64,000 nt of DNA, from contig NZ_JANCPR020000008.1 in the NCBI RefSeq assembly GCF_028657195.3, positions 62,001 through 126,000 of the forward strand, read 5' to 3'. Both the position numbers and the translations under genes were made by a program. The notes under the pieces are model-generated. The model ran no database searches, was not told the origin of the DNA, and saw only the letters and a program-made list of their open reading frames with translations. This DNA comes from Streptomyces iconiensis (GTDB lineage: Bacteria > Actinomycetota > Actinomycetes > Streptomycetales > Streptomycetaceae). Shown here piece by piece: positions 1-9,512 of this stretch (position 1 is the stretch's first letter; every line of letters starts with the position of its first letter).

Positions 1-5
1 TGGAC

Positions 6-1160
6 GTGAGGGCTTGCGACGGCCGTACGTGTGAGGCCGTGCCCGGTGACGCTCCCGCACCCCCGCTCCCTGCCCAGGGGCAGGCCCCGCTCGTGGGCGG
101 CCCCGAAGGGCTCGACCCGGACGATCTTCCTGACGGGCTCGTCGTCGCCGACTGTGCGGGGCGCGTCGTGTGCTTCAACGCCGCAGCGGCCCGCCTCACC
201 GGATACGAGCCCGCCGAAACGCTCGGCCTCTCCCTCCAGGCCGCGCTGCCCCTCGAAGACCTCGACGGCTGCCGCTGGTGGCAGCTCACCGACCCGTACG
301 GCGGCCTGGCCATCCGTAACGGCCACCCCGAACGGAATCTGCTGCTCCCCGGCGGGCGCGAGGTGCTCGTCTCCGCGCGCTACGTACGCCGGGGGCCCCG
401 GGGGCCCGTGAACCGGGTCGTGGTCACTCTGCGTGGCACCGAGGCCAGGCGCCGTACCGAGCGTGGCCACGCCGAGCTGATCGCCACCGTCGCGCACGAA
501 CTGCGCTCACCGCTCACCTCCGTCAAGGGCTTCACCGCAACGCTGCTGGCCAAGTGGGAGCGCTTCACCGACGACCAGAAGCGGCTGATGCTGGAGACCG
601 TCGACGCCGACGCGAACCGTGTCACCCGGCTCATCGCGGAGCTGCTGGACATCTCCCGTATCGACTCGGGGCGGCTGGAGGTGCGCCGTCAGCCTGTGAA
701 CATGCCGGCGGCCGTGCACCGTCACATCGAGGCGCATCTCGCCGCGGGGCAGCCCGCCTCACGCTTCGTGACCCGCGTCGCCGACGGGCTGCCCGACCTG
801 TGGGCCGACCCCGACAAGATCGACCAGGTGCTCGGCAACCTCCTGGAAAACGCGGTGCGGCACGGCGAGGGAACTGTCACCATCGAGGTCGAGCCTTCTT
901 CGTCCCCGCGCGAGCCAGGCGGGACGGGAACGGCCGTCACGGTCAGCGACGAGGGGCCAGGCATCCCGGAGGAGTCCATGAGCCGCGTGTTCACCCGCTT
1001 CTGGCGTGGCAGCAGGCGTGGCGGCACGGGCCTCGGCCTCTACATCGTCAAGGGAATCGTCGAGGCGCACGGCGGCGTCATCACCGTCGACCGGGGGCCG
1101 GCGGGTGGCGCACGCTTCCGATTTATCCTGCCCGTGAGCGCCCCGGCCTTCATGGCCTGA
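6..1160 (+). CDS. PAS-domain sensor histidine kinase
   Basis: Two-component sensor kinase, predicted to autophosphorylate on His and pass phosphate to an unlinked response regulator. A PAS-like segment lies at about residues 38-110 (GLVVADCAGRVVCFN). The H-box VAHELRSPL carries the phospho-acceptor His at about residue 164. It is followed by the N-box (GNLLENAVRHG), the G1 box (DEGPGIP) and the G2 box (GTGLGLYIVKG). No membrane segment is visible, so it is probably cytosolic, sensing through PAS. The GTG at 6 is only five bases from the window edge and no in-frame stop precedes it, so the true start may lie outside or further in. No response regulator gene is adjacent. The gene sits upstream of pheS on the same strand. 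Confidence 0.9.
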   Translation: MRACDGRTCEAVPGDAPAPPLPAQGQAPLVGGPEGLDPDDLPDGLVVADCAGRVVCFNAAAARLTGYEPAETLGLSLQAALPLEDLDGCRWWQLTDPYGGLAIRNGHPERNLLLPGGREVLVSARYVRRGPRGPVNRVVVTLRGTEARRRTERGHAELIATVAHELRSPLTSVKGFTATLLAKWERFTDDQKRLMLETVDADANRVTRLIAELLDISRIDSGRLEVRRQPVNMPAAVHRHIEAHLAAGQPASRFVTRVADGLPDLWADPDKIDQVLGNLLENAVRHGEGTVTIEVEPSSSPREPGGTGTAVTVSDEGPGIPEESMSRVFTRFWRGSRRGGTGLGLYIVKGIVEAHGGVITVDRGPAGGARFRFILPVSAPAFMA

Positions 1161-1292
1161 GGACCGCGCCCACGGGCTTCTCCGGACAGCGAGAGTTGTT
1201 CGTGTACATCCGCTTACGACCGTCCAGGCGAGCCCCTTTAGACTCGACCTTTGGCACGCAGCCGTGGGGTACAGAGCGCAGCCAGGGGGCAC

Positions 1293-1312
1293 CTCCCAGC
1301 GAGAGCTGGGGG
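1293..1312. repeat. Extragenic hairpin upstream of pheS
   Basis: In the pheS leader, CTCCCAGC and GCTGGGGG flank a GAGA tetraloop, within a G-rich stretch (gggggcacctccc...). Similar GGGGGCACCTCCC-type palindromes recur between genes in Streptomyces, so this may be a copy of that extragenic repeat. It lies between a possible -10 box (TAGACT, 1239-1244) and the pheS start, so it would be transcribed and could affect pheS leader structure. Function is inference. Confidence 0.45.
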
Positions 1313-1334
1313 CCAATCGGAAACACGGGAAGAC

Positions 1335-2480
1335 ATGTCGGCACCCAATAAGTCGTACGACCCTGTCGAGGTCGAGGCACTGAAACCGGAAGAGATCGAC
1401 CGGGCCAGGGACGAGGCGCTCGCCGCCATCGCCGCTGCCGGCGATCTCGAAGCGTTGCGCGAGGTGAAGGTGGCCCACGCGGGCGACCGTTCCCCGCTCG
1501 CCCTCGCCAACCGCGAGATCGGCGCGCTCCCCCCGCAGGCCAAGGCGGACGCGGGCAAGCGCGTCGGCCAGGCGCGGGGCGCGGTGAACAAGGCACTCAA
1601 GGCCCGGCAGGAAGAGCTGGAGCGGGAGCGCGACGAGCGCGTACTGGTCGAGGAGGCAGTGGACGTCACGCTGCCCTACGACCGTGTGCCGTCCGGCGCC
1701 CGCCATCCGATGACCACGCTCTCCGAGCGCATCGAGGACATCTTCGTCGCCATGGGCTACGAGGTCGCCGAGGGCCCGGAGGCCGAGGCGGAGTGGTTCA
1801 ACTTCGACGCACTCAACCTCGACCCCGACCACCCGGCGCGCTCCATGCAGGACACGTTCTTCGTACGGGGCCAGGAAGACCAGGGCGCCGCGGGGAGCGG
1901 GTCAGGGGACGACAGCGGGGTCGTACTGCGTACGCACACCTCGCCCGTGCAGATCCGTTCGCTGCTCGCCCGTGAGCTGCCTGTCTACGTCATCTGCCCC
2001 GGCCGCGTGTACCGCACCGACGAGCTGGACGCCACCCACACCCCGGTCTTCACCCAGGTCGAGCTGCTCGCCATCGACGAGGGGCTGACCATGGCCGACC
2101 TCAAGGGCACGCTCGATCACATGGTCGGGGCGCTCTTCGGCGAGGGGCTCGGCACCCGGCTGCGGCCCTCGTACTTCCCCTTCACCGAGCCGTCGGCCGA
2201 GATGGACATGGTGTGCTTCGTGTGCCGGGGCAAGTCCGTCGGTGACCCGGCCAACCCCTGCCGCACCTGCGGCAGCGAGGGCTGGATCGAGCTGGGCGGC
2301 TGCGGCATGGTCAACCCGCGGGTGCTGACCGCCTGCGGTGTCGACCCGGAGCGCTACAGCGGGTTCGCCTTCGGCTTCGGCATCGAACGGATGCTGATGT
2401 TCCGCCACAACGTCGAGGACATGCGAGACATGGTCGAGGGTGACGCGCGCTTCACCCGGCCGTTCGGGATGGAGATCTGA
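1335..2480 (+). CDS. pheS: Phenylalanine--tRNA ligase alpha subunit
   Basis: Alpha subunit of the (alpha-beta)2 phenylalanyl-tRNA synthetase, which charges tRNA-Phe in the cytoplasm. An N-terminal helical arm (about residues 1-90) contacts tRNA. The class II catalytic core follows, with motif 2 near [15 protein letters not shown], the FTEPSAE signature, GGCGMVNP and the motif 3 segment [14 protein letters not shown]...CRTC pair at about residues 294-315 resembles the Cys knuckle found in many bacterial PheS proteins. The ATG at 1335 is chosen because a conserved-looking MSAPN start follows a purine-rich GGGAAGA; upstream in-frame codons are non-conserved in style. The stop overlaps the pheT start (TGATG), so the two are translationally coupled. 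Confidence 0.97.
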   Translation: MSAPNKSYDPVEVEALKPEEIDRARDEALAAIAAAGDLEALREVKVAHAGDRSPLALANREIGALPPQAKADAGKRVGQARGAVNKALKARQEELERERDERVLVEEAVDVTLPYDRVPSGARHPMTTLSERIEDIFVAMGYEVAEGPEAEAEWFNFDALNLDPDHPARSMQDTFFVRGQEDQGAAGSGSGDDSGVVLRTHTSPVQIRSLLARELPVYVICPGRVYRTDELDATHTPVFTQVELLAIDEGLTMADLKGTLDHMVGALFGEGLGTRLRPSYFPFTEPSAEMDMVCFVCRGKSVGDPANPCRTCGSEGWIELGGCGMVNPRVLTACGVDPERYSGFAFGFGIERMLMFRHNVEDMRDMVEGDARFTRPFGMEI

Positions 2481-5059
2481 TGCGGGCCCCGCTTTCGTGG
2501 CTCCGGGAGTACGTGGACCTGCCGGCCGCCGAGTCAGGACGCGATGTGGCCGACCGGCTGATCGCGGCCGGCCTTGAGGTCGAGACCGTCGAGCAGACCG
2601 GTGCCGGGCTCAAGGGCCCGCTCGTCGTCGGCAAGGTCCTCGCCATCGAGGAGCTGACCGGGTTCAAGAAGCCCATTCGCTACTGCCAGTTGGACGTGGG
2701 CACGGCCGGGACACGTCCGGGCGAGCCGCAGAACGTCATCTGCGGCGCCACCAACTTCGCCGTCGGCGACAAGGTCGTCGTCGTCCTGCCGGGTGCCGTG
2801 CTGCCGGGCGGCTTCGAGGTCGGCGCGCGGAAGACCTACGGCCATGTCTCCGAGGGCATGATCTGCTCCGAGCGTGAGCTGGGCATGGGCGAGGACCACG
2901 ACGGGATCATGGTCCTGCCGCCCGAGTACGAGGTCGGCACCGACGCGATCGAGCTGCTCGAACTCGTGGACGAGGTCCTCGACATCGCCGTCACACCCGA
3001 CCGCGGCTACTGCCTCTCGATGCGCGGCCTCGCGCGCGAGACGGCCACCGCCTACGGCCTGCCGCTGCGCGACCCCGCGCTGCTGGACGTGCCCTCGCCG
3101 AACTCGTACGGCTACATCGTCAAGGTGGCCGACCCGATCGGCTGCGACCGGTTCACGGCCCGTACCGTCACGGGGCTGCGCCCCGAGGCGCACTCGCCGA
3201 TCTGGCTGCGGCGCAGGCTCCAGAAGGCCGGGATGCGTCCGGTCTCGCTGCCCGTCGACATCACCAACTACGTGATGCTGGAACTGGGTCAGCCGCTGCA
3301 CGCCTACGACCGCTCCCGCATCGACGGGCCCATCGGGGTACGCCGTGCCGAGCAGGGCGAGAAGCTCACGACCCTGGACGGCTCCGACCGTGTCCTGGAC
3401 GCCGAGGACCTCGTCATCACCGACAACCGCGGGCCCATCGGCATGGCGGGCGTCATGGGCGGTGCCAACACCGAGATCGCCGACGTCACAGCCGACCCGC
3501 AGTCCGGCGAGGTCACAGGCACCACCGATGTCGTGATCGAGGCCGCGCACTTCTCCTCGGTCTCCGTCGCCCGCACGGCACGCAGGCACAAGCTCTCCTC
3601 GGAGGCGTCCCGCCGCTTCGAGCGCGGTGTCGACCCCGAGGCGACGGCAGCGGCGGCGCAGCGCACCGTCGACCTGCTGGTGCTGCTCGCGGGCGGCACG
3701 CCCGAGGCCGGCGTCACCGAGATCAGGACGCCCTCGGGCCCGCACACCATCCGTATCCCGGCCGACCACCCGGACAAGGTCGCGGGTGTCACCTACGGCC
3801 GCGAGACCGTCGCACGCCGCCTCCAGCAGGTGGGCTGCGACGTCTACGGGGATGTCGCGCGGAGCGCGTCCATGGGCGGTGGTGGCCGGGCGGCTGCCGG
3901 GCCGGACGAGCTGACCGTGACCGTGCCGTCGTGGCGGCCCGACCTCACGGACCCGAACGACCTGGCCGAAGAGGTCATCAGGCTGGAGGGCTACGAGAAC
4001 CTGCCCTCCACGCTGCCCCGCCCGCTCCCGGGCCGTGGCCTGACCGAGCGGCAGCGGCTGCACCGCCGTGTGGGCAGGGCCCTGGCGGGTGCGGGCCATG
4101 TCGAGGCGCTGTCGTACCCGTTCGTCGGTGACGCCGTCTTCGACGCGTTCGGGCTGGACAGCGGCGACGCGCGCCGCCGTACGCTCCAGCTCGTCAACCC
4201 GCTCTCCGACGAGGAGCCGGGCCTGCGCACCACCCTGCTGCCCGGGCTGCTGAGCGCGCTGCGCCGCAACGTCGGACGCGGCAGCCAGGACCTGGCGCTC
4301 TTCGAGACCGGGCTCGTCTTCCTGCCGACAGGCAACGAGAAGACGCCGCCGCGGCTGCCCGTGGACGGCCGTCCGACGGCTGACCAGCTCGCCTCGCTCG
4401 ACGAGGCGCTGCCGGCCCAGCCCCGGCACATCGCCGCCGTCCTCGCGGGCGCCCGCGAGCAGGCCGGCTGGTGGGGCAGCGGCCGGCAGGCCGAGTGGGC
4501 CGACGCGATCGAGGCCGCGCGTACGGTCGCCCGCGAGGCGGGGGCCGAACTCGCCGTCGAGAGCGCCCGGTTCGCGCCCTGGCACCCGGGAAGGTGCGCC
4601 GCGTTCTACGCGGACGTGGACGGCACCCGTACCCTCGTCGGGCACGCGGGTGAGCTGCACCCGCGCGCCCTGAAGGCGCTCGGTCTGCCCGAGCGGACGT
4701 GCGCGATGGAGCTGGACCTCGACCTGGTCGAGCGCGCGGGTACCGGACGGGTGCGGGCGCCGCACGTGTCCACCTTCCCGGTGGCCACCCAGGACGTGGC
4801 GCTGGTGGTGGACGCCTCCGTTCCGGCCGCGACCGTGGAGAGCGCGCTGCGCGCCGGCGCCGGCGAACTCCTCGAATCCCTGCGGCTGTTCGACGTCTTC
4901 ACCGGCGAGCAGCTCGGTGCGGGCAGGAAGTCGCTGGCCTACGCGCTGCGGTTCCGCGCGAGCGACCGTACGCTCAAGGCCGAGGAGGCTTCGGCCGCCA
5001 GGGACGCCGCCGTCGCCAGCGCTGTCGAACGCACGGGCGCCGTGCTGCGCGGCGCCTGA
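2480..5059 (+). CDS. pheT: Phenylalanine--tRNA ligase beta subunit
   Basis: Beta subunit of phenylalanyl-tRNA synthetase, 859 residues, a normal length. The order of domains is as in the family: an EMAP/tRNA-binding OB fold at about 40-150 ([12 protein letters not shown]), the B3/B4 editing region (about 210-380, [15 protein letters not shown]), B5 (about 410-500), the catalytic-like class II core (ERQRLHRRV...[11 protein letters not shown]) and a C-terminal ferredoxin-fold anticodon-binding domain from about 760 ([14 protein letters not shown]). Its ATG overlaps the pheS stop by one base, fixing a 1:1 coupled operon. A strong hairpin terminator follows 33 bases after the stop. No anomalies seen. 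Confidence 0.97.
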   Translation: MRAPLSWLREYVDLPAAESGRDVADRLIAAGLEVETVEQTGAGLKGPLVVGKVLAIEELTGFKKPIRYCQLDVGTAGTRPGEPQNVICGATNFAVGDKVVVVLPGAVLPGGFEVGARKTYGHVSEGMICSERELGMGEDHDGIMVLPPEYEVGTDAIELLELVDEVLDIAVTPDRGYCLSMRGLARETATAYGLPLRDPALLDVPSPNSYGYIVKVADPIGCDRFTARTVTGLRPEAHSPIWLRRRLQKAGMRPVSLPVDITNYVMLELGQPLHAYDRSRIDGPIGVRRAEQGEKLTTLDGSDRVLDAEDLVITDNRGPIGMAGVMGGANTEIADVTADPQSGEVTGTTDVVIEAAHFSSVSVARTARRHKLSSEASRRFERGVDPEATAAAAQRTVDLLVLLAGGTPEAGVTEIRTPSGPHTIRIPADHPDKVAGVTYGRETVARRLQQVGCDVYGDVARSASMGGGGRAAAGPDELTVTVPSWRPDLTDPNDLAEEVIRLEGYENLPSTLPRPLPGRGLTERQRLHRRVGRALAGAGHVEALSYPFVGDAVFDAFGLDSGDARRRTLQLVNPLSDEEPGLRTTLLPGLLSALRRNVGRGSQDLALFETGLVFLPTGNEKTPPRLPVDGRPTADQLASLDEALPAQPRHIAAVLAGAREQAGWWGSGRQAEWADAIEAARTVAREAGAELAVESARFAPWHPGRCAAFYADVDGTRTLVGHAGELHPRALKALGLPERTCAMELDLDLVERAGTGRVRAPHVSTFPVATQDVALVVDASVPAATVESALRAGAGELLESLRLFDVFTGEQLGAGRKSLAYALRFRASDRTLKAEEASAARDAAVASAVERTGAVLRGA

Positions 5060-5091
5060 CGGCCCCTCGCCCCACGCGCCGCGACATCCCC

Positions 5092-5124
5092 TGAGGGGCA
5101 CCCGTCACACACGGGTGCCCCTCA
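5092..5124 (+). terminator. pheST transcription terminator
   Basis: A perfect 14-bp inverted repeat (TGAGGGGCACCCGT paired with its complement) with loop CACAC, beginning 33 bases after the pheT stop. There is no U-tract, which is usual for Streptomyces. Confidence 0.85.
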
Positions 5125-5311
5125 CGCGCGTCCGGCCCCATGTACGTGTGTGCGCGGAGCCGCGGGGGAACGTCTCCGGTCACGTCGCCGGACGTGGTGC
5201 CGGGGCTCGCACGTCGGAGCGAGCACCGGCACGGACGAGCCGCGCAGCGGGCGGCCGATGCTCATGCTTTCGGGTGAGAGGGGGGCGCGGTCGCCCTTAC
5301 GTGAGGTGGAG

Positions 5312-6883
5312 GTGGATACGGGTGACGGGGTGGCAGCAGATTCCTCAGACCGTACGACGAACGCCCCTATCCGTAGCCTGATCCCCGCGCGGATCGACCG
5401 TATGCCGTGGTCCGGGTTCCACACCAAGATGATCGCGGCCCTGGGATGCGCGTGGATCCTGGATGGGCTGGAGATCACCGTCGCCAGCTCGGTGACCTCG
5501 GTGCTCACGCATGAGAACACCTTGGGGCTGAGCTCCAGCGAGGCGGGCCTGATCGCCACCGTCTACCTCATCGGGCAGGTGACGGGGGCCCTGTACTTCG
5601 GGCGCATGGCCGACAGGTTCGGGCGCAGAAAGCTCTTCCTGCTGACCTTCGCCGTCTATCTCTTCGGCAGTGGCCTCACGGCCTTCACCTTCGGCCAGGG
5701 GCCAGGGTGGGACGCGTACCTCTACATGACGCGCTTCGTCGCGGGCATGGGAATCGGAGGGGAGTACGCGGCGATCAACTCGGCGATCCAGGAGATGATG
5801 CCCGCGCGCTTCAGAGGCCGGGTCGACCTCCTGGTCAACGGCACGTACTGGGCCGGCGCCATCGTCGGTACGGTCGCCGAGCTGTACATCCTGAGCACCT
5901 TCGACGAGTCGATCGCCTGGCGGATCGGTTTTCTGCTCGGCCCGGTGCTGGGCGTCTCCGTCCTGTTCGTACGCCGTCATCTTCCCGAGAGTCCCCGCTG
6001 GCTGATCATGAACGGGCGGGAGAAAGAGGCCGAGGAGGCCATCGCGAGGATCGAGCAGGCGGTGCTCAAGCACGGCGGGACGCTGCCGCGCGTGGACCAG
6101 CGCCAGGCCATCGAGATCCGCGAGACCGAGCACTCCACGTATCTGACGCTGCTGCGGGTGCTGTTCAAGCAGTATCCGCAGCGTGCCGTGCTGGCGTCCT
6201 CGCTGATGATCACGCAGTCGTTCCTCTACAACGCGATCTTCTTCACGTACACGCTGGTGCTGACCAAGTTCTACGGGGTCGCCGACGAGCGGGCTCCGAT
6301 GTATCTGATGGCGTTCGCCGCAGGCAACCTCGCGGGGCCGATCGTGCTCGGGCCGCTGTTCGACATCGTCGGGCGCCGGTGCATGATCGCGGGCACCTAT
6401 CTGTTCTCGGGGTGTGCGCTGGCGGTGACCGCGACGCTGTTCCAGTTCGGGGTGCTGACGGCCCTCACACAGACCGTGGCCTGGTGCGTGATCTTTTTCT
6501 TCGCCTCGGCGGGCGCCTCATCCGGCTATCTGACGGCCGGTGAGATCTTCCCGCTGGAGGTGCGGGGCAAGTCGATCGCGCTCTTCTTCGCCATCGGCCA
6601 GGCGGCCGGCGCCTCGGGGCCTTATCTCTACGGCTGGCTGATCGGCGACGGCACCGACAGGAGCCGCCTGTTCATCGGGTTTCTCGTCGGGGCCGCGATC
6701 ATGATCCTGGGGGGACTCGCGGCGGTGTTCCTGGGAGTCGACGCCGAGCGCAGGCCCCTCGAATCCGTCGCCAAACCGCTCTCGGTCGTACGGAACTCGG
6801 TCAAGAGCGCGACCCAGGACACCGTGAAGAGGCTCAAGAAGACCGACGACGACACACCCCCGGCGGGGACGAGACCGGTGTGA
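5312..6883 (+). CDS. MFS transporter, sugar/metabolite porter type
   Basis: Proton-driven or facilitative membrane transporter of the major facilitator superfamily, about 523 residues with roughly 12 membrane spans. The loop 2-3 motif A (GRMADRFGRRKLF), the GMGIGGEYAA motif and the PESPRWLIMNGR signature at the end of TM6 place it near the sugar porter / YdjE-like branch. The substrate cannot be told from sequence. The start is uncertain: the GTG at 5312 follows GAGG with 5-base spacing; an in-frame GTG at 5330 is also possible, and the open frame extends upstream. It lies alone between the pheST terminator and an 18-bp bidirectional terminator. Confidence 0.85.
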   Translation: MDTGDGVAADSSDRTTNAPIRSLIPARIDRMPWSGFHTKMIAALGCAWILDGLEITVASSVTSVLTHENTLGLSSSEAGLIATVYLIGQVTGALYFGRMADRFGRRKLFLLTFAVYLFGSGLTAFTFGQGPGWDAYLYMTRFVAGMGIGGEYAAINSAIQEMMPARFRGRVDLLVNGTYWAGAIVGTVAELYILSTFDESIAWRIGFLLGPVLGVSVLFVRRHLPESPRWLIMNGREKEAEEAIARIEQAVLKHGGTLPRVDQRQAIEIRETEHSTYLTLLRVLFKQYPQRAVLASSLMITQSFLYNAIFFTYTLVLTKFYGVADERAPMYLMAFAAGNLAGPIVLGPLFDIVGRRCMIAGTYLFSGCALAVTATLFQFGVLTALTQTVAWCVIFFFASAGASSGYLTAGEIFPLEVRGKSIALFFAIGQAAGASGPYLYGWLIGDGTDRSRLFIGFLVGAAIMILGGLAAVFLGVDAERRPLESVAKPLSVVRNSVKSATQDTVKRLKKTDDDTPPAGTRPV

Positions 6884-6935
6884 GCCGGGCGCCCGGGACC
6901 ATGAACAGGCACCCGATGCCGTCGTCAGCCATTGA

Positions 6936-6976
6936 GGCGAAGGCCGCCACCGGCAACTCCGGTGGCGGCCTTCGCC
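6936..6976. terminator. Bidirectional terminator between convergent genes
   Basis: A perfect 18-bp stem (6936-6953 with 6959-6976) and a 5-base loop CAACT. It lies between the MFS gene (+) and the hydroxybutyryl-CoA dehydrogenase gene (-), so it can end both transcripts. Confidence 0.85.
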
Positions 6977-7090
6977 GTTCCGCCGGCCGCGCTGTCGGGC
7001 GGCGGCCGGGGGTGCTGTTTCTGTGTTTCCGTATTCCTGTGGTGCCGCGGTGCTGTGTTTCCGTGGTGCCGCTGTGCCGTGGGGTCGCGG

Positions 7091-7963
7091 TCAGTCGTAC
7101 GAGTAGAAGCCCGCGCCGGCCTTGCGGCCGAGGCGGCCCGCGTCGACCATCCGCTGGAGCAGTGGGGGAGCGGCGTAGAGGGGTTCCTTGAACTCGTCGT
7201 ACATGGAGTCGGCGACCGAGGCGACCGTGTCGAGGCCGATGAGGTCGGAGAGCTTGAGCGGGCCCATGGGGTGCGCGCAGCCCAACTCCATGCCGTTGTC
7301 GATGTCTTCGCGGCTGGCGATGCCCGACTCGAACATCCGGATCGCGGAGAGCAGGTAGGGGATCAGCAGTGCGTTGACGACAAAGCCTGAGCGGTCCTGG
7401 GCGCGGATCGTGTGCTTGCCCAGGATCCCGCCGACCACGGCCTCGGCGCGCTTGATGGTCTCCTCGCCGGTGGTGAGCGCCGGAATCAGCTCGACCAGGC
7501 GCTGTATCGGTGCCGGGTTGAAGAAGTGGATGCCGATGACCTGGTCGGGCCGCGAGGTCGCGACGGCCAGCTTCACCAGCGGGATGGATGAGGTGTTGGA
7601 CGCCAGGATGGCGTCGGGCCGGGTCACGACCTGGTCGAGCACCTGGAAGATCTCGGTCTTGACCTGTTCGTTCTCGATCACGGCCTCGATGACGAGGTCA
7701 CGGTCGGAGAAGTCCCCCAGATCGGTGGTGAAGGTCAGCCGCTCCAGGGTGGTGTCGCACTCCTCCTGAGTGATCTTGCCCCGTTCGGCGGCCTTGCCGA
7801 GCGAGTTGGCGAGCCTGGTACGGCCGAGTTCCAGGGCCTCGCCCGTGGTCTCCGCGACCATCACATCCAGTCCGGCCCGCGCGCACACCTCCGCGATACC
7901 CGCACCCATTTGGCCACAGCCCACGACTCCGACGCGTTTGACGTCGGCTACAGAGTCCGTCAC
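7091..7963 (-). CDS. 3-hydroxybutyryl-CoA dehydrogenase
   Basis: NAD(P)-dependent oxidation/reduction of 3-hydroxyacyl-CoA (acetoacetyl-CoA <-> 3-hydroxybutyryl-CoA), used in butyryl-CoA and extender-unit metabolism or beta-oxidation. The N-terminal Rossmann motif GVVGCGQMGAGIAEV and ASNTSSIP are clear. The catalytic His lies in GIHFFNPAP, followed by the C-terminal dimerisation domain (DRSGFVVNALLIPYL). Length of 290 residues is typical. The GTG at 7963 (VTDSVADVKRVG) is chosen because the Rossmann fold begins right after it and AAAGG precedes it; the frame is open further upstream but that part is not protein-like. It stands alone, with DUF1918 upstream on the same strand. Confidence 0.92.
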   Translation of the reverse strand: MTDSVADVKRVGVVGCGQMGAGIAEVCARAGLDVMVAETTGEALELGRTRLANSLGKAAERGKITQEECDTTLERLTFTTDLGDFSDRDLVIEAVIENEQVKTEIFQVLDQVVTRPDAILASNTSSIPLVKLAVATSRPDQVIGIHFFNPAPIQRLVELIPALTTGEETIKRAEAVVGGILGKHTIRAQDRSGFVVNALLIPYLLSAIRMFESGIASREDIDNGMELGCAHPMGPLKLSDLIGLDTVASVADSMYDEFKEPLYAAPPLLQRMVDAGRLGRKAGAGFYSYD

Positions 7964-8116
7964 CTCGTGCCTTTCGCTGATCTTCCGGGGTCCCCAGCGG
8001 ACAGGTCCCGGGCCGTTGGTGACGTCGGGGCGTGCCGCTTTGCCGCCCGACGTTACCTGTGAGGGAACGGCGGACGGCGGGCGGGTGCGAAAGGTCACGA
8101 ATGCGTGGGACCCGCT

Positions 8117-8308
8117 TCAGGCCCGTTCGGGGCGCTGGACGACGGAGTCGGGGCCAGGGGACAGCACCGCCTCGTGGCCGTCGTCGAAACGTACGCGGTA
8201 CGGAGGCTCGCCGTTGGTGCCCAGCACCTCGACGATTTCCGCCACCCTGTCGTGTTGGCCCACGACCCGTCCGTGCATCAGCAGGCGGTCGCCCGTGTTC
8301 GCTCGCAT
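8117..8308 (-). CDS. DUF1918 domain-containing small protein
   Basis: A 63-residue protein matching the DUF1918 pattern: MRANTGDRLLMHGRVVG at the start, a central VEVLG segment and YRVRFDDGHE...SPGPDS. The family is a small beta-rich SH3-like fold common in actinobacteria, of unknown function. It is short, hydrophilic and has no signal peptide. It lies 153 bp upstream of the dehydrogenase gene on the same strand. Confidence 0.85.
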   Translation of the reverse strand: MRANTGDRLLMHGRVVGQHDRVAEIVEVLGTNGEPPYRVRFDDGHEAVLSPGPDSVVQRPERA

Positions 8309-8424
8309 CAGGAGAGCCCTCCTGTTCGCAGGTGCGATGTCGGCATAGCCATGCCGTCTGTCCGTGCCGTAAAGGCGTTCGGTCCGGGCACGATTCTACG
8401 GTGTGCGGGCCCGATCGGAGAGGT

Positions 8425-9501
8425 TCAGGCACGGGTGCGCTGGACGACCGCGATGCACACCAGCACCGCGACAGCGGCGGCGGGCGCGGCGGGGGAGAGG
8501 TGCTCGCCGAGCAGCAGTACGGACCACACCAGGGTGAGGAGCGGCTGGCTCAGCTGCACCTGGCTCGTACGGGCCACTCCGGCCAGGCCCATCGCGCGGT
8601 ACCAGAAGAGCAGGCCGAGGAACTGCGAGCCCACCGCGTTCCACAGCAGCCCGGTCACGGAGTGCGCCGTGAGCTGCACAGACTCGTGCAGCAGCGCGAT
8701 CACGGAGCCCACGGCGGCCAGCGGCAGACAGGCCACCAGGGCCCAGCCGATCACATCCAGTGCCGGCATCTCCCGCGCCAGCCGGCCGCCCTCCGCGTAT
8801 GCGGCGGCGCACAGCAGCAGCGCGCCGCACAGGTAGAGGTCGCCCCGCGTGGGCGTACCGCCGCTCTGCTGGAGCGCGAAGGCGACCACAACGGCGGCGC
8901 CCGCGAGCGCCGCGACCCAGAAGAGCCGGGAGGGCCGGGAGCCGCCGCGCAGCGTGGAGTAGACGGCGGTGGTCAGCGGCAGCAGCCCGACGACGACGGC
9001 CGCGTGCGCTGTGGTCGAGGTCTGGAGTGCCAGCGTGGTCAGCAGCGGGAAGCCGATCACCACCCCGGAGGCGGCGATGGCCAGGCCCACCCAGTGCCGC
9101 CTGGCGGGAAGCGGCCTGCGCAGTACGGCGAGCGCACCGCCCGCGACCAGCCCGGCGAGCAGGACCCGCAGCGCGGTCGCCGACCAGGGCCCGAAGCCCT
9201 CCAGCGCCCAGGCCGTCGCGGGGAAGGTGAGGGAGAAGAAGGCGACGCCGAGGACGGCGAGCAGGACGCCGGGCCGCGCGGCCGGGGTGGTGGACGCGGG
9301 CCGTTCCGTGGGGGAGGCCCGCTCCGTGTGCGCCGTACGGGCGTCCGGGTCTGTGGCCGTCGTGGTGCCGGCCGGTGCCGCGTTCCGTGCGGGGAGGGCT
9401 TCTGGCGTGGCCGGTGCCGCTTCCGTGCCGGAGGCGGGGGGTGCGGCTGTGGCCGGGGCCGCTATCGCGCCGTGCGCAGTAGCGCTATCGTGTGCTCTCA
9501 T
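8425..9501 (-). CDS. EamA/DMT-family transporter (RhaT-like)
   Basis: Membrane protein of the drug/metabolite transporter superfamily, with ten predicted spans in two EamA repeats (first begins near AVLGVAFFSLTFPATAWALEG, second near DLYLCGALLLCAAAYAEGG). Such proteins export amino acids or other small metabolites. About 75 N-terminal residues are Ala/Thr/Pro-rich and poorly structured; no better in-frame start was seen inside them. The start ATG (complement of CAT at 9499-9501) overlaps the start ATG of the divergent MocR-like gene. By analogy with other MocR/EamA pairs, the regulator probably controls this exporter. Confidence 0.88.
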   Translation of the reverse strand: MRAHDSATAHGAIAAPATAAPPASGTEAAPATPEALPARNAAPAGTTTATDPDARTAHTERASPTERPASTTPAARPGVLLAVLGVAFFSLTFPATAWALEGFGPWSATALRVLLAGLVAGGALAVLRRPLPARRHWVGLAIAASGVVIGFPLLTTLALQTSTTAHAAVVVGLLPLTTAVYSTLRGGSRPSRLFWVAALAGAAVVVAFALQQSGGTPTRGDLYLCGALLLCAAAYAEGGRLAREMPALDVIGWALVACLPLAAVGSVIALLHESVQLTAHSVTGLLWNAVGSQFLGLLFWYRAMGLAGVARTSQVQLSQPLLTLVWSVLLLGEHLSPAAPAAAVAVLVCIAVVQRTRA

Positions 9502-9512
9502 GTCAGAGCGTA
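9486..9512. promoter_or_regulatory. Divergent leaderless promoters at overlapping start codons
   Basis: The two divergent genes share CATG at 9499-9502. On the + strand TATCGT (9486-9491) ends 8 bases before ATG 9500. On the - strand TACGCT (9512 to 9507) ends 5 bases before ATG 9501. Both fit a TAnnnT -10 box with transcription starting at or near the initiation codon. A TAGCGCTA palindrome overlaps the + side box (9480-9487) and could be regulator-binding. Confidence 0.55.

Noticed and set aside
1161..1334. Possible T-box or Phe leader-peptide attenuator before pheS
   Set aside because: No Phe-rich short ORF, no T-box consensus and no terminator/antiterminator pair was found; only a short extragenic hairpin.
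2534..5101. 855-codon open frame opposite pheT
   Set aside because: Antisense shadow produced by high GC; His/Arg/Gly-rich, no domain, opposite a certain gene.
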